Below are positions 34,947-42,571 of a stretch of 64,000 nucleotides of DNA, in pieces. Made by a program: the position numbers and the translations under genes. The notes under the pieces are model-generated. The model was given only the letters and a program-made list of their open reading frames with translations, was not told the DNA's origin and searched no databases. The stretch comes from Pseudorhodoplanes sp049324435 (GTDB lineage Bacteria; Pseudomonadota; Alphaproteobacteria; Rhizobiales; Xanthobacteraceae). Where the stretch lies: the NCBI GenBank assembly GCA_049324435.1, contig JBMOOQ010000048.1, forward strand, positions 1-64,000, given 5' to 3'. Position 1 is the stretch's first letter; each line of letters opens with the position of its first letter.

Positions 34947-35317
34947 GGCTTCGGCTCGCGCATCTCAAGGCGGCCTTCAGCGGCTTTATGCCGATACTGG
35001 AGTGCGATCATCAGCGCCTTGATCGGACGCAGCGGCAACAGCGTGGTGATCAGGATCAGCGGCAGCCACAAGAGCGCATGCAGCCAGAATGGCGGCTGAT
35101 ACACGACCTCGACCATCAGAGCGGCAAAGACCACGATGAAGCCCGCACCGAGAATGACGAACACCGCTGGACCGTCGCCGGAATCGATGAAGCTGTAATC
35201 GAGCCCACATGTGTCGCAGCGCGGCCGCAGCGACAGGAAGCCCTGAAACAGCTTGCCCTCGCCGCAGCGCGGACAGCGGCAGGCAACGGCGGCAGCGAGA
35301 GGCGAGGGTTCGGTCAT
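34943..35317 (-). CDS. DUF983 family membrane protein
   Basis: This 124-residue protein has an N-terminal zinc-ribbon-like pair (CRCPRCGEGKLF and CDTCGLDYSF) and two membrane segments. DUF983 genes lie in many alphaproteobacterial cytochrome oxidase clusters between coxC and SURF1, as here, suggesting a role in assembly; the molecular function is unknown. It starts after the coxC terminator and so may have its own promoter. Confidence 0.88.
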   Translation of the reverse strand: MTEPSPLAAAVACRCPRCGEGKLFQGFLSLRPRCDTCGLDYSFIDSGDGPAVFVILGAGFIVVFAALMVEVVYQPPFWLHALLWLPLILITTLLPLRPIKALMIALQYRHKAAEGRLEMREPKP

Positions 35318-35444
35318 TTGCTCATCCAGCCACTATTTCCCGCTCAAGGGGACCCAGAGCCAGTGTTGCTAAACTTCGCCTTCGCGGTGAAGAGGCGAAG
35401 CCTCAAGTGATCTAAGGTACTGCGACCGCGACAACAAGCACGGC

Positions 35445-35474
35445 AAAAGAGAAAGGCGGCCGAAGCCGCCTTTC
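35445..35474 (-). terminator. Rho-independent terminator after coxC
   Basis: On the minus strand a perfect 10-bp stem (GAAAGGCGGC with GCCGCCTTTC, 35451-35474) with a tetraloop is followed by TCTTTTG. It lies about 20 bases past the coxC stop and separates it from the DUF983-SURF1 pair. Confidence 0.8.
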
Positions 35475-35494
35475 CGAACTTCATTGCCTTGGCC

Positions 35495-36352
35495 TCAATG
35501 TCCGCCGGCTCCGCCTGCCACCGGGCCGCCATAGCCCCAGACATAGATACAGGCGAACAGGAAGATCCAGACCACGTCGACGAAGTGCCAGTACCAGGCG
35601 GCGAACTCAAAGCCGAGATGCTGCTTCGGCGTGAACTGACCGGCATAGACGCGGGCGAGGCAGACGATCAGGAAGATCGTGCCGATCAGCACGTGGAAAC
35701 CGTGGAAGCCGGTCGCCATGAAGAAGGTGGCGCCGTAGATGTTGCCCTTGAAGCCGAACGCGGCGTGACCGTATTCGTAAGCTTGCACGCAGGTGAACAG
35801 CGCGCCAAGGATGACGGTCAGCCAAAGGCCCTTCTTGACCGACTCGCGGTCGCCTTCGAGCAACGCATGATGCGCCCAGGTAACCGTGGTGCCGGAGGTC
35901 AGCAGGATCAGGGTATTCAGAAGCGGCAGGTGCCACGGATCGAAGGTCTCGACGTTTTTGGGGGGCCATACTCCGCCAATCTGTTCGAAACGCAGGAATT
36001 GCTGCGCATCTCCGGGGAACAGCGCGACGTTGAAATAGGCCCAGAACCACGCGACGAAGAACATCACCTCGGAGGCAATGAACAGGATCATGCCATAGCG
36101 GTGATGCAACTGAACGACGCGGGTGTGATCGCCGTGCTCAGCTTCGTGGATGACGTCACGCCACCAGCCGATCATGGTGTAGAGGACACCGAGCAGGCCC
36201 GCGGCGAACACCAGCGGGGCCAGCGCAAAGCTCTTGTGCATCCAGAAGATCGCGCCGACCGCCATTACAAAGGCGGAGATCGATCCGACGATCGGCCACG
36301 GGCTCGGATTCACCAGATGATAGTCGTGATGTTTGGTGTGACCCCCAGCCAT
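35495..36352 (-). CDS. coxC: Cytochrome c oxidase subunit III
   Basis: The 285-residue subunit has seven membrane segments, with markers such as SEVMFFVAWFWAYFN, the GTTVTWAHHALLEG motif and the C-terminal YWHFVDVVWIFLFACIYVWG. Subunit III stabilises the aa3-type oxidase and its proton uptake. It follows ctaG by 56 bases and is followed by a terminator. Confidence 0.96.
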   Translation of the reverse strand: MAGGHTKHHDYHLVNPSPWPIVGSISAFVMAVGAIFWMHKSFALAPLVFAAGLLGVLYTMIGWWRDVIHEAEHGDHTRVVQLHHRYGMILFIASEVMFFVAWFWAYFNVALFPGDAQQFLRFEQIGGVWPPKNVETFDPWHLPLLNTLILLTSGTTVTWAHHALLEGDRESVKKGLWLTVILGALFTCVQAYEYGHAAFGFKGNIYGATFFMATGFHGFHVLIGTIFLIVCLARVYAGQFTPKQHLGFEFAAWYWHFVDVVWIFLFACIYVWGYGGPVAGGAGGH

Positions 36353-36408
36353 CTTTTCAGTCTCCGTCTCGATCCTGTTCGGGCGCGATCGGCGCCGTAA
36401 CCATGCCT

Positions 36409-37008
36409 CTAGATGCGCCCCTGCGCATTGCCGGTGGATGTCTGAGCCACCGGCCGTTGCGGGGAGCGTTGCGGATAGAATGTATAGGACAGCGTCAGGC
36501 TCAGGTGACCCTGAGCGTCGGGATCGTTTGCCAGCGCGGGATCGACATAGAATACGACCGTCATCGCGCGGGTCTCACCCGGCTTCATCGTCTGTTCGGT
36601 GAAGCAGAAGCAGTTGATCTTGTGGAAATAGGCGCCCCAGCTTAGCGGCGCGACATTGTAGCCTGCGACGCCGTGGGTTTCGCGCGCGACCAAGTTGGTG
36701 ACGGTGTAATCCACGGTTACAACTTCGCCGAGCCGGACCTGGATTTCGTTGCGCTCAGGCGTGAACTTCCACGGCAGGCCGGGACCGACATTCGCATCAA
36801 AGCGGACCGTCACCATGCGGTCGAGGATCTGCCCCGGTGCGCCGGTCGCGACCTGCGTCGTGCCGTTGAAGCCGGTGACGCGGCAGAACCAGTCATAGAG
36901 CGGGACAGCGGCATAGGCCGCACCCACCATCAGCGCGACGAAGGCGCCGCAAGCGCCGGCGACGACGACATCGCGAACGGGGGTGGGGCGGTGCGGACGG
37001 TGGTTCAT
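36409..37008 (-). CDS. ctaG: Cytochrome c oxidase assembly protein CtaG (Cox11-like copper chaperone)
   Basis: The 199-residue protein has a single N-terminal membrane anchor and a periplasmic domain that delivers copper to the CuB site of subunit I. The copper-binding motif KINCFCFTEQ and the downstream FYVDPALA are conserved. Its ATG lies one base after the stop of the upstream 54-codon gene, which implies coupled translation. Confidence 0.95.
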   Translation of the reverse strand: MNHRPHRPTPVRDVVVAGACGAFVALMVGAAYAAVPLYDWFCRVTGFNGTTQVATGAPGQILDRMVTVRFDANVGPGLPWKFTPERNEIQVRLGEVVTVDYTVTNLVARETHGVAGYNVAPLSWGAYFHKINCFCFTEQTMKPGETRAMTVVFYVDPALANDPDAQGHLSLTLSYTFYPQRSPQRPVAQTSTGNAQGRI

Positions 37009-37009
37009 G

Positions 37010-37174
37010 TCACAGAGGCCTGTTCAGGACGCCGGGACCTTTTACCAGCGTTACGAGATAGAACAGCACCACCAGAACGCCGAGCAGGACAGCGATCGCG
37101 ATCGAGCGCTGGCGCTGCGCCCGCTTCTGTTCGGGGGTGAGGACAATACCCTCCTGGTCGCGCGGATCGTTCAC
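37010..37174 (-). CDS. Small single-span membrane protein of the oxidase cluster (CoxF-like)
   Basis: This 54-residue frame begins with GTG at 37174 (reading M-N-D-P-R-D-Q-E-G) and ends one base before the ctaG start. It has a charged N-terminal half with EQKRAQRQRS and one membrane segment (AIAVLLGVLVVLFYLVTLV). A small protein of this shape sits between ctaB and ctaG in many alphaproteobacteria. The tight spacing (two bases after ctaB's start on one side, one before ctaG on the other) supports a real gene. It probably helps assembly, but this is inferred from position only. Confidence 0.8.
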   Translation of the reverse strand: MNDPRDQEGIVLTPEQKRAQRQRSIAIAVLLGVLVVLFYLVTLVKGPGVLNRPL

Positions 37175-37177
37175 GGC

Positions 37178-38164
37178 TCACCATACAATTTGCCCGAACG
37201 ACCAGCCGAAGCCCTTCTCGACGAGGAGCACGGCGAATAGCAGGACGAGATACAGGATCGAGTAGCCGAACAGGGCCTTCGCAGCCTTGGCCGTCGCTTC
37301 GCCGTCTGTGGCATTGCGCAGATGCAACGCTGCGACGACGAACAGAATGCCAGTGACGATTGCAACCGCTCCATAGAGGAGCCCGGCATATCCGAGCAGC
37401 CATGGCAGCGCGCCGACCGGCGCGAGCAGGCAGGAATAGAGAACGATTTGCCGGCGGGTTTCGTGGTCGCCCGCGACCACCGGCAGCATGGGAATGCCAG
37501 CGCGCGCATATTCGTCGGCACGCAGCAGGGCCAGCGCCCAGAAATGCGGCGGTGTCCACACAAAGATGATGAGGAACATTACGACCGGTTCGAGTGCGAT
37601 CGTGCCGGAGGCGGCGGCCCAGCCGATAACCGGGGGAAAGGCGCCGGCGGCGCCGCCGATGACGATGTTCTGCGGGGTCGAGGGCTTCAGCCACACCGAG
37701 TAGATCACGGCATAGAAGAAGATCGTGAAGGCAAGGAGAGCGGCGGACAGCAGATTGACCAGCAGGCCGAGCGCGGCGACCGAAAGCACGGCAAGGAAAA
37801 TCGCAAAGCCGAGCACTTCACCGCGCCGGATGACGCCCTGCGGGATCGGGCGCTGTGCCGTTCGCGACATTTTCGCGTCGAGTTCGGCCTCATACCACAT
37901 ATTCAGAGCGCCCGAGGCACCTGCACCAATGGCGATGAAAATCAACGCCGTCAGTCCGATGACAGGATTGATATGTCCGGGTGCTGAGACCATGCCAACC
38001 AGCGCCGTGAACACCACGAGCGACATGACTCGTGGCTTCAGCAGTTCGAAATAGTCACGCGGAGTGGCGAGGCTCGGCGTCCACGGCGACGGACCCGCAT
38101 GCACACCCGCATTTGCCGAAGGAGGCGGCGAGTGCAGGTGCGCAGTATCGGTTTGCATCGACAT
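37178..38164 (-). CDS. ctaB: Haem o synthase (protohaem IX farnesyltransferase)
   Basis: The 328-residue UbiA-type prenyltransferase adds a farnesyl group to haem b to make haem o, the precursor of haem a. The two Asp-rich sites are visible: NMWYEAELDAKMSRTAQRP and, later, the segment around DEYARAGIPMLPVVAGD. About nine membrane segments. It sits between ctaD and the small CoxF-like gene. Confidence 0.95.
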   Translation of the reverse strand: MSMQTDTAHLHSPPPSANAGVHAGPSPWTPSLATPRDYFELLKPRVMSLVVFTALVGMVSAPGHINPVIGLTALIFIAIGAGASGALNMWYEAELDAKMSRTAQRPIPQGVIRRGEVLGFAIFLAVLSVAALGLLVNLLSAALLAFTIFFYAVIYSVWLKPSTPQNIVIGGAAGAFPPVIGWAAASGTIALEPVVMFLIIFVWTPPHFWALALLRADEYARAGIPMLPVVAGDHETRRQIVLYSCLLAPVGALPWLLGYAGLLYGAVAIVTGILFVVAALHLRNATDGEATAKAAKALFGYSILYLVLLFAVLLVEKGFGWSFGQIVW

Positions 38165-38188
38165 CGTCAGAGCTTCACCAGGCTAACG

Positions 38189-39811
38189 TCACTTTACCTT
38201 CGGCAGAACCTCAAACTGATGGAACGGCGGGGGAGACGACAAGGTCCATTCCAGCGTCGTCGCACCCGGGCCCCACGGATTGTCGGCCGCCTTCTCCTTG
38301 CGCATGAATGCGGTCACTACGCCGTAGAAGAAGATCAGGAGGCCGAACGCTGAGATGTAGGAACCGATAGACGAAATCTGGTTCCAGCCCACATAAGCAT
38401 CAGGATAATCCGCGATACGCCGGGGCATGCCGGCAAGACCGAGGAAGTGCTGCGGGAAGAACAGAATATTCACGCCGATGAACGTCACCCAGAAATGCAG
38501 CTTTCCGATCGTGTCGCTGTACATGTAGCCGAAGAATTTCGGGAACCAGTAATACCAGCCCGCGAAGATGGTGAAGACCGCGCCCATCGACAGCACGTAG
38601 TGGAAGTGCGCCACCACGTAATAGGTGTCGTGCATCGAACGGTCGACGCCGGCATTGGCCAGCACGACGCCGGTGACGCCACCGATCGTGAAGAGGAAGA
38701 TCATTCCGACCGCCCACAACATCGGCGTCTTGAACTGGATCGAGCCGCCCCACATGGTCGCGATCCAGGAGAATATCTTCACACCGGTCGGTACCGCGAT
38801 GACCATGGTGGCCGCGACAAAGTAAGCCTGCGTCGCGGTGTTCATGCCGACTGTGTACATGTGGTGCGCCCACACGATGAAGCCGATGCCTCCGATTGCG
38901 ACCATGGCATAGGCCATGCCGAGATAGCCGAACACCGGCTTGCGCGCGAAGGTGGCGATGATCTGGCTCGCGATACCGAAGCCCGGAAGAATCAGAATGT
39001 AGACTTCCGGATGGCCGAAGAACCAGAACAGGTGCTGATAGAGAAGCGGGTCACCGCCGCCGTCAGGCGAGAAGAAGGTGGTGCCGAAATTGCGGTCGGT
39101 CAGCAGCATGGTGATCGCACCGGCAAGAACCGGCAGCGCCAGCAGTAGCAAAAATACGGTGACGAGGATCGACCACACGAACAGCGGCATCTTGTGCAGC
39201 GTCATGCCCGGCGCGCGCATGTTCAAAATCGTGGTGATGAAGTTGATGGCGCCGAGAATTGACGATGCGCCTGCAATGTGCAGCGACAGGATCGCAAAAT
39301 CGACGGCAGGCCCCGGATGACCGGAGGTGGACAGCGGCGCATACAGAGTCCAGCCCCCGCCGACGCCGGGCGCGCCCGGCTCGCCTTCCACGAACAGCGA
39401 AATGATGAGCAGCGCGAACGAGGCCGGCAGCAGCCAGAACGAGATATTGTTCATCCGCGGGAATGCCATGTCCGGCGCGCCGATCATCAGCGGGACGATC
39501 CAGTTGCCGAAGCCGCCGATCATCGCCGGCATGACCATGAAGAAGATCATGATCAGGCCGTGCGCAGTCGTGAAGACATTAAACATATGCGCGTCGTGGA
39601 ATATCTGCATGCCCGGATTCTGCAGTTCCATCCGCATTGCGATCGACAGAATGCCGCCGACCACACCCGCGAAGATCGCGAACCACAGATACATCGTGCC
39701 GATGTCCTTGTGGTTGGTCGAATAGACGTAACGGCGCCATCCGGTCGGGTGATCGTGCGCATCATGCGCGTGATGATCGGTATGGGCGGCGGAATGCGGC
39801 GTGGCTGCCAT
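38189..39811 (-). CDS. ctaD: Cytochrome c oxidase subunit I
   Basis: The 540-residue catalytic subunit carries haem a, haem a3 and CuB over twelve membrane segments. Landmarks are the haem a ligand in TTAHGLIMIFF, HPEVYILILPGFG (CuB His cross-linked to Tyr), the adjacent CuB His pair in IVWAHHMYTVG and the haem ligands in VVAHFHYVLSMG. The His-rich N-terminus is typical of alphaproteobacteria. I chose the ATG at 39811 with AAGGG upstream. Confidence 0.97.
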   Translation of the reverse strand: MAATPHSAAHTDHHAHDAHDHPTGWRRYVYSTNHKDIGTMYLWFAIFAGVVGGILSIAMRMELQNPGMQIFHDAHMFNVFTTAHGLIMIFFMVMPAMIGGFGNWIVPLMIGAPDMAFPRMNNISFWLLPASFALLIISLFVEGEPGAPGVGGGWTLYAPLSTSGHPGPAVDFAILSLHIAGASSILGAINFITTILNMRAPGMTLHKMPLFVWSILVTVFLLLLALPVLAGAITMLLTDRNFGTTFFSPDGGGDPLLYQHLFWFFGHPEVYILILPGFGIASQIIATFARKPVFGYLGMAYAMVAIGGIGFIVWAHHMYTVGMNTATQAYFVAATMVIAVPTGVKIFSWIATMWGGSIQFKTPMLWAVGMIFLFTIGGVTGVVLANAGVDRSMHDTYYVVAHFHYVLSMGAVFTIFAGWYYWFPKFFGYMYSDTIGKLHFWVTFIGVNILFFPQHFLGLAGMPRRIADYPDAYVGWNQISSIGSYISAFGLLIFFYGVVTAFMRKEKAADNPWGPGATTLEWTLSSPPPFHQFEVLPKVK

Positions 39812-39897
39812 GATCTTACCCTTCAGTCTTTCCCGTGTGGCGGTCCAGCCTAACACACATATTCACAAAAATATATGTATCGGCCGGCCGGCCGCGT

Positions 39898-40746
39898 TTA
39901 TTGTGCGTTCGGCGTGTCCTTGGCGGCGACGGCGATGCCGTCCTCCGCGGAAGGCCGGTACGCAAATTTCTTCTTGGCCTGATCGAGCCAGGCCGCGTAA
40001 TCGCGGTCGTTCACGACCCGAACCGTGATCGGCATGAAGGCGTGATCCTTGCCGCACAATTCCGAGCACTGGCCGTAATAGACGCCCTCGCGGGTGGCCT
40101 TGAACCAGGTCTCGTTCAGGCGGCCCGGCACGGCGTCGATCTTGATGCCGAAGGAGGGCACGGCGAAGGCGTGGATCACGTCGGCGCCGATCACCTGGAC
40201 CCGGACCACCTTGTTGACCGGCACCACAACCTCGTTGTCGACGGCCAGCAAGCGCGGCTGGCCGGGCTTGAGGTCCTTGTCCTGCACCATCAGCGAATCG
40301 AAGGAAAAGCCGTTGTCCGGATAATCGTAGGTCCAGAACCACTGCTTGCCGGTGGCCTTGATGGTCACCTCGGCCGGCGGGATCGTGAGCTGGTTGAACA
40401 GCAGCCGGAAGGAGGGGATCGCGATCGCGACCAGGATGATGACCGGCACTACGGTCCACACCACCTCGATAAGGGTATTATGGGTGGTCTTGGAGGGGAC
40501 CGGGTTGGCGCGGGCGTTGAACTTGAAGATGACGATCAAGAGCAGCGCGAGCACGAACACTGTGATCAGCGTGATGATGACGAGCAGAAAGTCGTGAAAC
40601 CAGGCGATCTGCTCCATGATCGGCGTGGCGGCCTGCTGGAAATTGATCTGCCAGGGCGAGGGTTGGCCGAGACCGGCCATTGCTGCCACCGGGACCATGG
40701 CTGCCGCAGCAGCGGCCGCTGCGACCAAGAATTTCTGCACCCGCAT
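39898..40746 (-). CDS. ctaC: Cytochrome c oxidase subunit II
   Basis: The 282-residue subunit has a signal peptide (about 1-24), two membrane segments and a periplasmic cupredoxin domain. The binuclear CuA site is YGQCSELCGKDHAFMP, with the upstream His in the segment DVIHAFAVPSFG and the aromatic electron-entry region KQWFWTYDYP. The ATG at 40746 gives a normal signal peptide; an in-frame start at 41019 would add 91 unlikely residues. It is the first gene of the oxidase operon. Confidence 0.96.
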   Translation of the reverse strand: MRVQKFLVAAAAAAAAMVPVAAMAGLGQPSPWQINFQQAATPIMEQIAWFHDFLLVIITLITVFVLALLLIVIFKFNARANPVPSKTTHNTLIEVVWTVVPVIILVAIAIPSFRLLFNQLTIPPAEVTIKATGKQWFWTYDYPDNGFSFDSLMVQDKDLKPGQPRLLAVDNEVVVPVNKVVRVQVIGADVIHAFAVPSFGIKIDAVPGRLNETWFKATREGVYYGQCSELCGKDHAFMPITVRVVNDRDYAAWLDQAKKKFAYRPSAEDGIAVAAKDTPNAQ

Positions 40747-40871
40747 GTCGTCTTCGCTCCTTCGACAAATCGGCCTGTGACAGGCAGCCGGTCGCGCGTT
40801 GCCGGTAGCGGTCGCCTGCAGGCGCGCGAATCGCCAAGGCCCATTGTGGCCCGCCGACATGGCGATGCGCG

Positions 40872-40923
40872 CCGGGATTTCTCCGAAACGATTTCTCGGA
40901 AACGATTTCTCGGAAAATCCCGG
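40872..40923. repeat. Tandem 14-bp repeat inside a 9-bp inverted repeat upstream of ctaC
   Basis: GAAACGATTTCTCG occurs twice in direct tandem (40885-40898 and 40899-40912), followed by a further GAAA. The block is enclosed by CCGGGATTT (40872-40880) and AAATCCCGG (40915-40923), a perfect 9-bp inverted repeat. It lies about 125-175 bases upstream of the ctaC start. Confidence 0.7.
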
Positions 40924-40952
40924 CTTCTCAAACCATAATTCCGCCCACCCCG

Positions 40953-40970
40953 CAATGCGCCTGCGCATTG
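40953..40970. promoter_or_regulatory. Perfect 18-bp palindrome upstream of ctaC, possible operator
   Basis: CAATGCGC-CT-GCGCATTG is symmetric over 8 bp each side of a 2-base centre. It lies about 205 bases upstream of ctaC, on the same side as the tandem repeats. A dimeric regulator of respiration is a plausible reader, but no known consensus is matched convincingly. Confidence 0.45.
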
Positions 40971-41170
40971 AAATAATGAGACATTCAGCCAATTCGCCCC
41001 GCGGCCGCGGTTTGTCCAATTTGGGCCTGAAAAGGGCATTTTTTCAGCCTCCTGTCCGTGCTTGACAGCGTCCGGCGCGCATGGTGCCACGCTGTTTCAT
41101 CTGCCGCAGACGGCGATTCGGCGAGAACGCCATGCGCCAGCAACGAGGCCCAATCTGCCCGGACGGTGAC

Positions 41171-41683
41171 ATGCTGACTTTACGACCAGCCGGACTTCTC
41201 AAAGTGTACGTCCTGCTCGCGGCCTTGGTTTTGCAGACCGGCCATGCCGGTGCCCAAGGGGCCGTGAAATCGGTCCATGGCGACTGGCAGATCCGGTGCG
41301 ACACGCCGCCCGGGGCGCAGGCCGAGCAATGCGCCCTGATCCAGAGCGTCACCGCCGAAGACCGGGCCAATATCGGCCTCACGGTGATCGTGCTGAAGAC
41401 CGCGGACAACAAGAGCCGCCTGATGCGGGTGATCGCCCCGCTCGGAGTTCTGCTTCCGTCCGGCCTCGGTCTGAAAATCGACACCACCGATATCGGCCGG
41501 GCCGGTTTTGTCCGTTGCCTGCCGAATGGCTGTGTCGCCGAAGTGGTGATGGACGATAACCTGATGAAGCAGCTGCGGACCGGCCAAACCGCGACCTTCA
41601 TCATCTTTCAGACCCCCGAGGAGGGCATCGGCTTCCCGATGGCGCTGAAGGGGTTCGGGGAAGGGTTCGACAAGCTGCCGTAA
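41171..41683 (+). CDS. Invasion-associated locus B (IalB)-like exported protein
   Basis: The 170-residue product has a signal peptide (residues 1-29, ending GHAGAQ) and an IalB-type domain. Two Cys pairs fit the family: DWQIRCDTPPG with EQCALIQS, and FVRCLPNGCVAE. The motif KIDTTDIGRAGFVRC is family-like. It should be periplasmic or outer-envelope; IalB proteins are linked to host-cell entry in Bartonella, but are widespread in free-living relatives. In-frame ATGs at 41132 and 41081 are alternatives. Confidence 0.85.
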   Translation: MLTLRPAGLLKVYVLLAALVLQTGHAGAQGAVKSVHGDWQIRCDTPPGAQAEQCALIQSVTAEDRANIGLTVIVLKTADNKSRLMRVIAPLGVLLPSGLGLKIDTTDIGRAGFVRCLPNGCVAEVVMDDNLMKQLRTGQTATFIIFQTPEEGIGFPMALKGFGEGFDKLP

Positions 41684-41726
41684 CCATCCTGCCGGAGGGG
41701 CGGGCCGCGACGACGTCGCGGCGCTC

Positions 41727-41755
41727 TTGCAATTCGGCGTATATAGGTTTATATT
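41727..41755 (+). promoter_or_regulatory. Sigma-70-like promoter placed for a leaderless transcript
   Basis: TTGCAA (41727-41732), a 17-base spacer and TATATT (41750-41755) form a near-consensus promoter. The expected start point, about seven bases past the -10, falls on or next to the A of the ATG at 41762. The spacer and -10 contain the symmetric ATATA-GGT-TTATAT, which may also serve as an operator. Confidence 0.6.
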
Positions 41756-41761
41756 CCTCAT

Positions 41762-42442
41762 ATGCGCCTTTATCCCTTTCATCCCCCTTCACCCATTCTG
41801 CGGCTCAGCGTGCGGCCCGAACCGCGCGACCCCGAGGCCATCGTCGGGCGGTACGGGCCGCGGCAGCCGCATACCGATGCCACCGTCGCGGCGGTGCGCC
41901 GGCTTGTTGAGCAGACCACGCTGAATTACCGGCAGATTGCCGCCCGCACCGGCGTCAGCACCGGCAGCATTTCCAACTGGAAGCGCGACGGCGGCTGGAA
42001 ACGGCCGCCCTTTGCGCCGCGCGCCTGCGACACGGTCCCGGCGGCGCGCGCCACGCTAAAGCTCAAGCGCCGCATGCTCGGTGCGCGCCTCCATGCGCTG
42101 GCCGAGCGTCACATCCGCGAGCTGGAGGAGAGCGCGGGCGCCGGTCCCGTCGACCCGGTCAAGCTCGGTGAGGCGCTGGAGCTCCTGACCATGGCGCGGC
42201 TCGCCGCCGAGCCTCGCCGCCGGCCGAGGCGGCGGCCCGGCGAGATGGAGCCGGTGGAGGCGTTTCGCCCGATCATGGAGCTTTGCATGGGCGGCGTGAC
42301 CCTGTCCCGCGCGCCGCGCGCGGCGGTGGAGGATTTTCTCGCCAATCGCGCGCGGCCGCCCGAGCAGGACCTGCCGCCGCGCGGCAGCCGCCGGTCACGG
42401 CGCTGGCGCGAGCAGGCCTGGATGAAGGAGCGGGAGAGGTAG
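41762..42442 (+). CDS. Helix-turn-helix protein of unknown function
   Basis: The 226-residue basic protein contains a Trp-anchored HTH at about residues 40-85 (LNYRQIAARTGVSTGSISNW), like resolvase or terminase-small-subunit DNA-binding domains. A helical segment (LHALAERHIRELEESAG) and an Arg-rich region (RRRPRRRPGE) follow. Similar conserved hypothetical proteins occur in Bradyrhizobium relatives. DNA binding is a fair inference; the target is unknown. The ATG sits six bases after a strong -10 element, leaving no room for a Shine-Dalgarno sequence. Confidence 0.75.
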   Translation: MRLYPFHPPSPILRLSVRPEPRDPEAIVGRYGPRQPHTDATVAAVRRLVEQTTLNYRQIAARTGVSTGSISNWKRDGGWKRPPFAPRACDTVPAARATLKLKRRMLGARLHALAERHIRELEESAGAGPVDPVKLGEALELLTMARLAAEPRRRPRRRPGEMEPVEAFRPIMELCMGGVTLSRAPRAAVEDFLANRARPPEQDLPPRGSRRSRRWREQAWMKERER

Positions 42443-42501
42443 GCCGGGCTACTGCTACGGGCTGGCTGGCTAAGTGAAACCCACAAGTCACGACCGAAAG
42501 C

Positions 42502-42528
42502 GATGGGTTTCGCTGCGCTCAACCCATC
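42502..42528. repeat. Short dispersed palindromic repeat upstream of tldD
   Basis: GATGGGTT and AACCCATC form an 8-bp stem around TCGCTGCGCTC, followed by CTACGGG. This resembles an intergenic repeat common in many proteobacteria (GGATGGGTT-type). It lies 44 bases before the tldD start. Confidence 0.45.
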
Positions 42529-42571
42529 CTACGGGCTCGCACCTGACCAGTTTCGGCCTTATCTTGCCGCC

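Larger units (their letters stand above)
40747..41170. other. Divergent intergenic region between ctaC and the IalB-like gene
   Basis: This 424-base region must hold the promoter of the oxidase operon (minus strand) and that of the IalB-like gene (plus strand). On the plus strand TTGACA at 41062-41067 could be a -35 element, but the -10 17 bases later (TGCCAC) is poor. I found no convincing -35/-10 pair for ctaC. The region contains two symmetric elements, listed separately, and no other gene that I can support. Confidence 0.6.

Noticed and set aside
41062..41090. Sigma-70 promoter for the IalB-like gene (TTGACA-N17-TGCCAC)
   Set aside because: The -35 is perfect but the -10 matches poorly, so it is mentioned only under the intergenic region.
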